Shown: positions 7,179 through 13,779 of the stretch, one piece after another
How positions within the stretch are numbered: position 1 is the stretch's first letter
How the letters are laid out: each line of letters opens with the position of its first letter
Assembly (NCBI GenBank): GCA_046537875.1
Contig: JBKHJZ010000042.1
Location: forward strand, 1 to 21,055
Reading direction: 5' to 3'
Length of the DNA stretch: 21,055 nucleotides
Source of the DNA: JBKHJZ01 sp046537875
GTDB lineage: Bacteria > Actinomycetota > Acidimicrobiia > Acidimicrobiales > VFJN01
Notes under the pieces: generated by a model
What the model saw: the letters and a program-made list of their open reading frames with translations, nothing else
The model's database searches: none
What the model was told of the DNA's origin: nothing
Program-made: the position numbers and the translations under genes

Positions 7179-7266
7179 GCGGGCCGAGCGATTAACACGG
7201 CAATCCCGGGAGAAACTCGCCGGATCGCGGGGTCCGCCTTCGGCCGGTCGGCGTTATCGTCCGGTG

Positions 7267-7272
7267 TAGGGT
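7267..7272 (+). promoter_or_regulatory. Probable -10 element for mpa
   Basis: TAGGGT, ending 24 nt before the mpa GTG at 7297. A transcript starting about 7 nt later would have a very short leader. GTG 7278 sits 5 nt after the hexamer but opens only a 15-codon frame overlapping the mpa start. Confidence 0.45.
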
Positions 7273-7296
7273 CCCGCGTGGGGACCGACCGAGGAG

Positions 7297-9072
7297 GTGG
7301 TTGCCGTCGACGAGCGACGCGATGAGGGGCGCCAGGCCGAGCCGGGCGCCGAGCGGGAGCGGGAGGTCGACCAGGTCCGGGCCCTCGAGGAAGAGGTCCT
7401 CGCCCTGCGGCGCCGCCTGCAGGACGCTCCCAAGCGTGTCCGTGCCCTGGAGGAGCGCCTTCTCGAGACGAAGGGGCAGCTGGCGCAGGCCGTGGCCCAG
7501 AACGAGAAGCTCACCTACACCCTTCGCGAGGCGCGCGACCACATCGCCGCGCTCCGCGAGGAGGTGGACAAGCTCACGCAGCCGCCATCGGCGTACGGCA
7601 CGCTGCTGAGCGTCAACGACGACGGGACGGTCGACGTGTTCTCCGGCGGCCGCAAGATGCGGGTGTCGGTTCACCCGGCGCTCGGCCCGGGCGACCTGGT
7701 GCGGGGCGGCGAGGTGGTCCTCAACGAGTCGCTGAACGTCGTCATGGCGCGCCTGCCCGAGACCACGGGCGAGGTCGCCATCGTCAAGGAGATCCTCGAC
7801 GACAGCGAGCGCGCGATCATCGTCGGCCGGGCGGACGAGGAGCGGGTCGTCGACCTGGCGCAGGTGGTCCGGGAGGCGTCGCTGCGCGCCGGCGACACCG
7901 TGCTGATGGACTCGCGGTCCGGGCTCGTGCTCGAGAAGCTCCCGAGGCCCGAGGTCGAGGAGCTGGTGCTCGAGGAGGTGCCCGACATCTCGTACGCCGA
8001 CATCGGCGGCCTCGACGATCAGATCGAGCAGATCGCCGACGCGGTCGAGCTGCCGTTCCTGCACCAGGACCTGTTCGCCGAGCACCGGCTGCCGGCCCCC
8101 AAGGGCATCCTGCTGTACGGGCCGCCGGGATGCGGCAAGACGCTCATCGCGAAGGCCGTGGCCAACAGCCTCGCCACCAAGGTCGCCGGCACCAGCGGCG
8201 ACCAGAAGGCGCGCAGCTACTTCCTGAACATCAAGGGGCCCGAGCTGCTGAACAAGTACGTCGGCGAGACCGAGCGGCAGATCCGGCTCGTGTTCCAGCG
8301 GGCGCGGGAGAAGTCCGAGGAAGGCTGGCCGGTCATCGTGTTCTTCGACGAGATGGACTCGATGTTCCGCACGCGCGGCAGCGGCATCAGCTCCGACGTG
8401 GAGTCGACGATCGTTCCCCAGCTCCTGGCCGAGATCGACGGTGTCGAGTCGCTCCGGAACGTGATCGTGATCGGCGCCTCCAACCGGGAGGACCTGATCG
8501 ACCCGGCGATCCTCCGCCCCGGGCGCCTGGACGTGAAGATCAAGATCGAGCGCCCCAACGAGGTGGCGGCGGCGCAGATCTTCGCCCGGTACCTCACCCC
8601 CGACCTGCCGCTCGACGCCGACGAGGTGCGGGAGCTCGGCGGCGGCGACCCAGCCAAGTGCGTCCGGGCCCTGACCGAGCGGACGGTCGAGGAGATGTAC
8701 CGCGCCGACCCCGACAACGAGTTCCTCGAGGTCACCTACCAGAACGGCGACAAGGAGATCATGTACTTCAAGGACTTCGCGTCCGGAGCCATGATCGAGA
8801 ACATCGTGCGGCGGGCCAAGAAGCTGGCGATCAAGCGGCATCTCGCCGGCGGGACGAAGGGCATCCGCCTCGACGACCTGATCGCCTCGATCCACCAGGA
8901 GTACAAGGAGCACGAGGACCTGCCCAACACCACCAACCCCGACGACTGGGCGAAGATCTCCGGCAAGAAGGGCGAGCGCATCGTGTACGTGCGCACGATC
9001 GTCAACCGGGACGACGGCACGGCGGCCGGGGGCCGCAGCATCGAGCGGGTGGCCACCGGGCAGTACCTGTGA
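7297..9072 (+). CDS. mpa: Proteasome-activating AAA+ ATPase Mpa/ARC
   Basis: The unfoldase ring that binds Pup on pupylated proteins and threads them into the 20S core. The 591-residue protein has every expected part: N-terminal coiled coil (about residues 15-95) that captures Pup, two OB domains (about 98-240), then the AAA+ domain with Walker A GPPGCGKT (275-282, K281), Walker B FFDEMD (D351, E352) and the RPGR segment (407-410). It ends in GQYL, the C-terminal motif by which Mpa docks on the PrcBA alpha ring. The mycobacterial protein is about 609 residues. The start is forced: an in-frame TAG at 7267 leaves GTG 7297 as the only candidate, with GAGGAG immediately before it. A hairpin follows, and dop begins 121 nt downstream. 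Confidence 0.97.
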   Translation: MVAVDERRDEGRQAEPGAEREREVDQVRALEEEVLALRRRLQDAPKRVRALEERLLETKGQLAQAVAQNEKLTYTLREARDHIAALREEVDKLTQPPSAYGTLLSVNDDGTVDVFSGGRKMRVSVHPALGPGDLVRGGEVVLNESLNVVMARLPETTGEVAIVKEILDDSERAIIVGRADEERVVDLAQVVREASLRAGDTVLMDSRSGLVLEKLPRPEVEELVLEEVPDISYADIGGLDDQIEQIADAVELPFLHQDLFAEHRLPAPKGILLYGPPGCGKTLIAKAVANSLATKVAGTSGDQKARSYFLNIKGPELLNKYVGETERQIRLVFQRAREKSEEGWPVIVFFDEMDSMFRTRGSGISSDVESTIVPQLLAEIDGVESLRNVIVIGASNREDLIDPAILRPGRLDVKIKIERPNEVAAAQIFARYLTPDLPLDADEVRELGGGDPAKCVRALTERTVEEMYRADPDNEFLEVTYQNGDKEIMYFKDFASGAMIENIVRRAKKLAIKRHLAGGTKGIRLDDLIASIHQEYKEHEDLPNTTNPDDWAKISGKKGERIVYVRTIVNRDDGTAAGGRSIERVATGQYL

Positions 9073-9079
9073 GCGGCGG

Positions 9080-9117
9080 GCGGCCCCGGAGGCACTGACG
9101 ACGTCGCCGGGGGCCGC
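9080..9117 (+). terminator. Hairpin after mpa
   Basis: Arms GCGGCCCCGG (9080-9089) and CCGGGGGCCGC (9107-9117) pair with one bulged G around a 17-nt loop, starting 8 nt after the mpa stop. No T-run. It suggests that mpa is at least partly separated from dop, which has its own promoter-like site. Confidence 0.45.
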
Positions 9118-9181
9118 TCCTGACCGCCGCGCGTGGCGTGCGTGGTGCACGAGGTGGGCACGTTCGGCGGCGATCCGGGGG

Positions 9182-9187
9182 TAACGT
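9182..9187 (+). promoter_or_regulatory. Leaderless promoter -10 of dop
   Basis: TAACGT ends 6 nt before GTG 9194. Transcription starting about 7 nt downstream would begin at the start codon itself. No Shine-Dalgarno sequence lies between. No convincing -35 was found. Confidence 0.6.
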
Positions 9188-9193
9188 CCAGAC

Positions 9194-10711
9194 GTGGCCC
9201 TGCGCAAGATCATCGGGATCGAGACCGAGTTCGGGATCATCGTGCGCGGGGCGGGCGAGTCGAACCCGATCGCCGCGTCGTCGGTGCTGATCAACGCCTA
9301 CGTGCACGAGGTGGCCCGCAGCGGTGCGGGCCGGCCCGACGCACCGAAGGTCGGCTGGGACTTCGAGGACGAGCACCCCGACATCGACGCCCGGGGCTTC
9401 ACGGCCGAGGGCTCGCTGGCGCCGGAGGTCGAGACGCACCTGGTCAACGCCGTCCTCACCAACGGCGCCAGGTACTACGTCGACCACGCGCACCCGGAGC
9501 TGTCGTCGCCCGAGTGCGCCGACCCCCGCAGCATCGTGGTCTACGACAAGGCCGCCGAGCTGATCCTCGCCCGGTCGATGCGGGCCGCGCTGGACGTCGT
9601 CCCGCCTGGTCAGGAGATCGTCGTCTACAAGAACAACTCCGACCGCAAGGGCAACTCGTACGGCTGCCACGAGAACTACCTGATGGACCGGCAGGTGCCG
9701 TTCGGCCGGATCGTCACCCACGTGATGCCCCACTTCATCAGCCGCCAGATCTTCACGGGCGCCGGCAAGGTGGGCACCGAGGTGACCGGGCTGACGTCGG
9801 ACGACGTCCCGTTCCAGTTGAGCCAGCGTGCCGACTTCTTCGAGGAGGAGGTCGGGCTCGAGACCACGCTCAAGCGCCCGATCGTCAACACCCGGGACGA
9901 GCCGCACGCCGATGCGCAGCGCTACCGCCGGCTCCACGTGATCGTGGGCGACGCCAACCTCTCGGAGGTCGCGACGTTCCTCAAGGTCGGCACCACGGCG
10001 CTCGTCCTGTCGATGATCGAGGACGACTTCCTGCCGCGTGACCTCACGCTCACGGCCCCGGTGGCCGCGCTGCGGAAGGTCTCGTACGACCTCTCGCTCC
10101 GCGAGCCGCTCGACCTGGCCGACGGCACCCGCATGACGGCACTCGAGATGCAATGGGAGTACCTGGATCGTGCCAAGAAGTATGCCGACGAGCAGGGGCT
10201 GGAGTGCGTCGGGGGTGAGGAGGTCGGCGGCGAGGTCCTCCGCCGGTGGGAGGACGTGCTGACCGGGCTCGAATCCGATCCCGCGAGCGTGGCCGGCCAG
10301 GTCGACTGGGCGGCGAAGCACCGGCTGCTGTCCGGCTACCGGGAGCGGCACGGGCTGCGCTGGGACGATGCCCGCCTGGCGGCCATGGACCTCCAGTACC
10401 ACGACCTGCGACGGGAGCGGAGCCTGGCGAGCCGGGTGGGCCTCGAGCGCCTCACCACCGATGCCGAGGTGCTCACAGCCGTCACCGAGCCGCCCCCCGA
10501 CACGCGCGCCTGGTTCCGGGGCAAGTGCCTGCAGCGGTGGGCGCCGCAGATCGTGGCGGCGAACTGGGATTCGATGGTGTTCGACATCGGCGGCGACCCG
10601 TTGCGCCGGGTGCCGATGATGGATCCGACGCGTGGAACCGAAGCACACGTGGGTAGTTTGATGGCCGACTGCGAGACCACCGCTGAGTTGTTGGACCGGC
10701 TGGGTCAGTAG
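9194..10711 (+). CDS. dop: Depupylase Dop
   Basis: Cleaves Pup from substrate lysines, and in GGQ-type organisms also deamidates Pup. The 505-residue protein shares the carboxylate-amine ligase fold with PafA. The metal/ATP motif GIETEFG holds E10 and E12, and D97 in YVDHAHPE aligns with the catalytic Asp94 of mycobacterial Dop. Other shared motifs are YGCHENYL, NTRDEPHADA and RYRRLHVIVGDAN. The roughly 45-residue insert between the first strands (around residues 40-85) is the Dop-loop, absent from PafA, which separates the two paralogues. Pup here ends in Glu, so only the depupylase activity is needed. GTG 9194 is set by the TAACGT site just upstream. Pup follows after 33 nt, probably on the same transcript. 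Confidence 0.96.
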   Translation: MALRKIIGIETEFGIIVRGAGESNPIAASSVLINAYVHEVARSGAGRPDAPKVGWDFEDEHPDIDARGFTAEGSLAPEVETHLVNAVLTNGARYYVDHAHPELSSPECADPRSIVVYDKAAELILARSMRAALDVVPPGQEIVVYKNNSDRKGNSYGCHENYLMDRQVPFGRIVTHVMPHFISRQIFTGAGKVGTEVTGLTSDDVPFQLSQRADFFEEEVGLETTLKRPIVNTRDEPHADAQRYRRLHVIVGDANLSEVATFLKVGTTALVLSMIEDDFLPRDLTLTAPVAALRKVSYDLSLREPLDLADGTRMTALEMQWEYLDRAKKYADEQGLECVGGEEVGGEVLRRWEDVLTGLESDPASVAGQVDWAAKHRLLSGYRERHGLRWDDARLAAMDLQYHDLRRERSLASRVGLERLTTDAEVLTAVTEPPPDTRAWFRGKCLQRWAPQIVAANWDSMVFDIGGDPLRRVPMMDPTRGTEAHVGSLMADCETTAELLDRLGQ

Positions 10712-10744
10712 GAGCCCGGCCCGGAGCGACGAGGTACAGGGGAC

Positions 10745-10939
10745 ATGGCCGAGCGAGAGCTGAAGAAGAAGCCAGCCCCGGCTCGGGAGGAGGAGGTCGT
10801 CGAGGAGACGCCGGCACCTTCCGAGCAGGGGGAGAAGATCAAGGCCGAGCTGGACGACCTCCTGGACGAGATCGACGATGTCCTCGAGAGCAACGCAGAG
10901 GACTTCGTGAAGAGCTACGTGCAGAAGGGCGGTGAGTGA
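10745..10939 (+). CDS. pup: Prokaryotic ubiquitin-like protein Pup (GGE-ending)
   Basis: The 64-residue, acidic, intrinsically disordered tag attached through its C-terminal Glu to lysines of doomed proteins. The C-terminal half (DDLLDEIDDVLESNAEDFVKSYVQKGG, residues 37-63) is the conserved segment that binds the Mpa coiled coils and PafA. The protein ends Gly62-Gly63-Glu64, encoded GGC GGT GAG followed by TGA. Mycobacteria encode Gln at the end and need Dop to deamidate it; here the active Glu is encoded directly. K61 next to the tail and the N-terminal KKK (7-9) are present. ATG 10745 has GAGG at 10731-10734. It follows dop by 33 nt and precedes prcB by 60 nt. Confidence 0.97.
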   Translation: MAERELKKKPAPAREEEVVEETPAPSEQGEKIKAELDDLLDEIDDVLESNAEDFVKSYVQKGGE

Positions 10940-10948
10940 GCCTCCGGT

Positions 10949-10970
10949 CGCCGCCCCCGTGACGGCGGCG
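10949..10970 (+). terminator. Hairpin between pup and prcB
   Basis: Perfect 7-bp arms CGCCGCC (10949-10955) and GGCGGCG (10964-10970) with an 8-nt loop, between the pup stop and the promoter-like site of prcB. It could end or weaken read-through, so that Pup is made in excess of core subunits, or stabilise the 3' end of the pup message. Confidence 0.4.
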
Positions 10971-10984
10971 GTGCGCCCGGCCGG

Positions 10985-10990
10985 TAGCCT
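10985..10990 (+). promoter_or_regulatory. Probable leaderless promoter -10 of prcB
   Basis: TAGCCT ends 9 nt before ATG 11000, with no ribosome site between. It predicts a prcBA transcript separate from dop-pup. Spacing is slightly longer than for dop or pafA. Confidence 0.5.
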
Positions 10991-10999
10991 CCGTCGTCG

Positions 11000-11839
11000 A
11001 TGAGCCTGCCGACCTTTCGTGCCGACGACGACCCCGGCCCGTCGTTCCTCGAGGTCCTGCGCCGTGCCGGCGGCGTACCAGCGTGGGACGACCTGCCCCG
11101 CGAGATGAAGCCCCACGAGATCGCCCACGGCACCACCGTCGTCGCGATCCGATGTGCCGGCGGCGTGGTGATGGGCGGTGATCGCCGCGCCACCAGCGGC
11201 AACCTGATCACCCACCGCACGATGGAGAAGGTGTTCGCCGCCGACCGCCATTCCGGTGTGGCCATCGCCGGGGCCGCCGGCCCCGCGGTGGAGATGGTCA
11301 AGCTGTTCCAGCTCCAGCTCGAGCACTACGAGAAGGTGGAGGGTGCCGAGCTGTCGCTCGACGGCAAGGCCAACCAGCTCGCCCAGATGGTGCGCGGTCA
11401 CCTGCCCGCGGCGATGCAGGGCTTCCCGATCGTCCCCCTCTTCGCCGGGTACGACACCCGCCGCGAAGTCGGCCGCCTGTTCGAGTACGACGTCACCGGC
11501 GGCCGCTACGAGGAGAGCGACTTCGCCGCCACCGGATCGGGCAGCCTGCACGCGGGAACCGTGACCAAGATGGGGTTCCGGCCTGACCTGGACTGCGACG
11601 AGGCGGTGGAGCTGGCGATCAACGCTCTCTACCAGGCCGCCGACGAGGACTCGGCCACCGGCGGCCCCGACATCATGCGGGGCATCTACCCGGTGGTGGC
11701 CAGGATCACCGAGGCGGGCTTCGAGCGGTTGGGCGACGACGACGTCGCCGAGCGGTTCCGGAAGCTGCTCGACCGCATGTCCACCCCGGAGAGCGCCACC
11801 GCCACCAGCCCCTCGCGGCGCGGAGGTGGCAGGCGATGA
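11000..11839 (+). CDS. prcB: 20S proteasome beta subunit PrcB
   Basis: The catalytic subunit of the core particle, an N-terminal threonine protease. The precursor is 279 residues. Cleavage after Gly44 (EIAHG/TTVVAI) would free Thr45 as the nucleophile (Thr1 of the mature chain). D61 (GGDRRAT) and K77 (MEKVF) correspond to Asp17 and Lys33 of the catalytic set, and the GSGS loop is at the usual place. The 44-residue propeptide is somewhat shorter than the 57 of M. tuberculosis. The C-terminus ends in a Ser/Arg/Gly-rich tail. Its TGA overlaps the prcA start (ATGA), so the two subunits are translationally coupled and made in equal amounts. Confidence 0.97.
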   Translation: MSLPTFRADDDPGPSFLEVLRRAGGVPAWDDLPREMKPHEIAHGTTVVAIRCAGGVVMGGDRRATSGNLITHRTMEKVFAADRHSGVAIAGAAGPAVEMVKLFQLQLEHYEKVEGAELSLDGKANQLAQMVRGHLPAAMQGFPIVPLFAGYDTRREVGRLFEYDVTGGRYEESDFAATGSGSLHAGTVTKMGFRPDLDCDEAVELAINALYQAADEDSATGGPDIMRGIYPVVARITEAGFERLGDDDVAERFRKLLDRMSTPESATATSPSRRGGGRR

Positions 11840-12642
11840 GCATGCCCTTCTACGTGGCGCCCGAGCAGTGGATGAAGGACAAGGCCGACTTCGCGCGCAA
11901 GGGCATCGCCCGGGGTCGGGCCCTCGTCGCGCTGGTCTACGCCGACGGGATCCTCATCTGCGCCGAGAACTCGTCGACGACCCTGCGCAAGATCAACGAG
12001 ATCTACGACCGCATCGCCTTCGCCGGGGCCGGCAAGTACAACGAGTACGACCGGCTGCGCATCGCCGGCGTGCGGCACGCCGACCTCAAGGGCTACTCCT
12101 TCAGCCGCGACGACGTCGATGCGCAGAGCCTGGCCAACGCGTACGCCCAGATGCTCGGCGACGTGTTCACCCACGAGGTCAAGCCCATGGAGGTCGACAT
12201 CCTCGTGGCCGAGGTGGGCACCGAGCCCGAGAGCGACCGCCTGTTCCACATCCTCTACGACGGCACCGTGATCGACGAAGACCGCTACACGGTGCTGGGC
12301 GGCGAGGCCGAGGCCGTGGGCAACCGGCTCAAGGCCAGCTACGAGCCCGGGCTCTCCCTCGAGGGCGCGCTGCGGGTGGCGGTGGCGGCCCTGACCGGTC
12401 CCGACCGCCGGGTACCGGCCCGTGACCTGGAGACGGCCATCCTCGACCGGGGGAACAGCCGCCGGGCGTTCCGGCGGCTCCGGCCGGCCGACGTGGCCGA
12501 GGCGCTCGGCGACCAGGCGGCGGACGGCGAGGAGGCGACCGGCGAGGAGGCGGCCGGCGAGGAGCGGGGCGCCGCCACGACCGCGACCGAGCGGTCGGGC
12601 AGCTCGGGCTCCGAGGAGGACACCGGCGGGTCCACCTCCTGA
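11836..12642 (+). CDS. prcA: 20S proteasome alpha subunit PrcA
   Basis: Forms the outer rings of the core particle, gates entry, and receives the Mpa GQYL tail. The 268-residue protein starts with the family signature (PFYVAPEQWMKDKADFARKGIARG), whose N-terminus closes the pore. It lacks a catalytic threonine, as expected for alpha. The last 50 or so residues are a low-complexity Glu/Ala/Gly/Thr/Ser tail (GEEATGEEAAGEE), probably disordered; the mycobacterial protein (248 residues) is about 20 shorter. ATG 11836 overlaps the prcB stop. In other actinobacteria pafA often follows; here two minus-strand genes intervene. Confidence 0.97.
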   Translation: MSMPFYVAPEQWMKDKADFARKGIARGRALVALVYADGILICAENSSTTLRKINEIYDRIAFAGAGKYNEYDRLRIAGVRHADLKGYSFSRDDVDAQSLANAYAQMLGDVFTHEVKPMEVDILVAEVGTEPESDRLFHILYDGTVIDEDRYTVLGGEAEAVGNRLKASYEPGLSLEGALRVAVAALTGPDRRVPARDLETAILDRGNSRRAFRRLRPADVAEALGDQAADGEEATGEEAAGEERGAATTATERSGSSGSEEDTGGSTS

Positions 12643-12651
12643 CCCGGGTCA
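12640..12651. other. Palindrome made of two convergent stop codons
   Basis: The perfect 12-bp palindrome TGACCCGGGTCA contains the prcA stop (12640-12642) and, on the other strand, the stop of the haem lipoprotein gene (12649-12651). Only 6 bp separate the two coding regions and no larger terminator hairpin is visible. Confidence 0.7.
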
Positions 12652-13227
12652 ACGGCTGGGCCGGGGATCGGACTCCTGGACCGACCTGATCACGTCGTCC
12701 TCGAACGGGAGCGGCTCGCACCCGTGGTCGTCCTCGCACACGAAGTCGAACTGCGGCTCGGCGGCGCTGTGGCACCCCACGCAGGCGGTCCCGCTGAACT
12801 CGCTGACCACGTCGCTGCCGCCCCGGCTGACGATCTCCGTGCCGTCCTCCGACACGTCGAGGACGAGGAACTCCCAGTCGTTGGAGGCCGGGTCGAATCC
12901 CGGGGCGCGCTTGACCATCGCCTCGAACGGGACGAGCTGGATCACGCTGCCGACGGGGTAGGTGCCGCCGTTCGGGTCGTTGGCGACGGCCAGCGTGGCA
13001 TCGAGGTCGCCGGCCACGTTGTCGACGAAGAAGTCCCGGACGGGGGTCATGTCGGCCAGCGGCTTGAAGTCGTCGGCCTCCACGACCACGTCCTCGACGG
13101 CCGTGGTGGACGTGGTGCCGCTCTCCACCCTGTCGCCGTCCGATGTCGACGAGCAGCCGACTGCGGCCGCGATCACGACGGGGGCGAGCACGAGGGCGGC
13201 CCTGACGACCGGGCGTGTGGAAGCCAT
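12649..13227 (-). CDS. Predicted lipoprotein with haem c motif, cytochrome P460-like
   Basis: A 192-residue exported protein. A lipoprotein signal peptide (residues 1-24) ends in AAVGC, so C25 should be lipidated. After an acidic linker comes a domain of about 130 residues with PVGSVIQLVPFE and DWEFLVLD stretches, then C149-V-G-C152-H153 (CxxCH, covalent haem c) and a Cys pair C164/C170 in DFVCEDDHGC. The arrangement of a beta-rich domain ending in CxxCH, then a DFVC-type segment, recalls cytochrome P460 proteins, but the assignment is tentative and the enzyme activity unknown. It would sit on the outer face of the membrane. It is convergent with prcA and has its own leaderless promoter-like site. 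Nothing in it suggests a proteasome function. Confidence 0.8.
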   Translation of the reverse strand: MASTRPVVRAALVLAPVVIAAAVGCSSTSDGDRVESGTTSTTAVEDVVVEADDFKPLADMTPVRDFFVDNVAGDLDATLAVANDPNGGTYPVGSVIQLVPFEAMVKRAPGFDPASNDWEFLVLDVSEDGTEIVSRGGSDVVSEFSGTACVGCHSAAEPQFDFVCEDDHGCEPLPFEDDVIRSVQESDPRPSR

Positions 13228-13234
13228 TCACTGC

Positions 13235-13240
13235 ACTCTA
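13235..13240 (-). promoter_or_regulatory. Leaderless promoter -10 of the haem lipoprotein gene
   Basis: On the minus strand TAGAGT, 7 nt before the ATG at 13227, with no ribosome site between. It fits the pattern seen at dop, pafA, pafB and the DUF222 gene. Confidence 0.6.
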
Positions 13241-13324
13241 CGTAGCGGGGCCGTGACGTGCTTTTCCCCGCCGTGCCGGGCGACGCGCGCGTCGCGCACC
13301 GACGGCCCGAACCGCGGTCGGGTG

Positions 13325-13666
13325 CTACGGCGCCATCGCGATCGCGCGGCCGAGCAGCACCAGTGCGACCAGCACGACCACGGCGACCGTCGCCCACAGG
13401 GCGAGCGGGGCCCGCTGGTCCGCCGGGCCGGCCGGCTCCTGCCCCGCGGCGTCGCCGTCGAGCTCGTCGGTCTCGGTGAGCAGCGCCCGGGCGACCTCGA
13501 GGTCGTCCGCGGCCACGAGGATCTCCACCGGGCCCACGGGGTAGGGCCCGCCATGGTTGCCCCGCAGCTCCCACGTGACGCCTGCTGCGCCCAGGTGGGC
13601 GGCGAGGATCCGGGCGGTCGCGGGGTCGGCGACCGTTGTGAGCGGGGTCATCGGGCCGATCGGCAC
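13325..13666 (-). CDS. DUF2007-like small protein with C-terminal membrane anchor
   Basis: A 113-residue protein. Residues about 6-65 resemble the DUF2007 / putative signal-transducing domain (LTTVADPATARILAAHLGAAGV, then EILVAADDLEVARALL), a small ferredoxin-like fold of unknown role. A Pro/Ala/Asp-rich linker leads to one transmembrane helix at about residues 89-108, so the domain faces the cytoplasm. GTG 13666 was chosen because TACCGT lies 7 nt upstream on the minus strand; in-frame ATG 13651 is an alternative and the frame is open to 13702. It lies in the same direction as the haem lipoprotein, 97 nt upstream of it, and is divergent from pafA. Confidence 0.7.
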   Translation of the reverse strand: MPIGPMTPLTTVADPATARILAAHLGAAGVTWELRGNHGGPYPVGPVEILVAADDLEVARALLTETDELDGDAAGQEPAGPADQRAPLALWATVAVVVLVALVLLGRAIAMAP

Positions 13667-13673
13667 CGCCTGG

Positions 13674-13679
13674 ACGGTA
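13674..13679 (-). promoter_or_regulatory. Leaderless promoter -10 of the DUF2007-like gene
   Basis: On the minus strand TACCGT, 7 nt before GTG 13666. The agreement of spacing with neighbouring genes is the reason this GTG was preferred as the start. Confidence 0.5.
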
Positions 13680-13767
13680 CCGCCCGCCCGGCGCCACCGC
13701 ACCGGGTGGCACCTGGGCCGATGGTCCCGCCCCGCGAGGCGTCGGCCCGGCGGGGGATGCGCGGCGA

Positions 13768-13773
13768 TAGCGT
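13768..13773 (+). promoter_or_regulatory. Leaderless promoter -10 of pafA
   Basis: TAGCGT ends 6 nt before GTG 13780, the same spacing as at dop. No ribosome site is present. Confidence 0.6.
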
Positions 13774-13779
13774 GCGGTC

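Noticed and set aside
7278..7325. A 15-codon frame opening at GTG 7278, 5 nt after TAGGGT, overlapping the mpa start
   Set aside because: Too short and compositionally ordinary; the TAGGGT site is explained by mpa transcription with a short leader.
7192..9294. A 700-codon minus-strand frame across mpa
   Set aside because: Shadow of mpa, which is certain from its Walker motifs and GQYL end; the antisense translation has no domain.
9194..10711. Reading this gene as a second PafA ligase
   Set aside because: The insert around residues 40-85 is the Dop-loop and the gene is next to pup; the true ligase, without the loop, is at 13780-15138.
9002..11551. An 849-codon open frame on the minus strand across dop, pup and prcB
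   Set aside because: It is the mirror of strongly conserved plus-strand genes in high-GC DNA; its translation is Leu/Val/Arg/His-rich with no recognisable domain.
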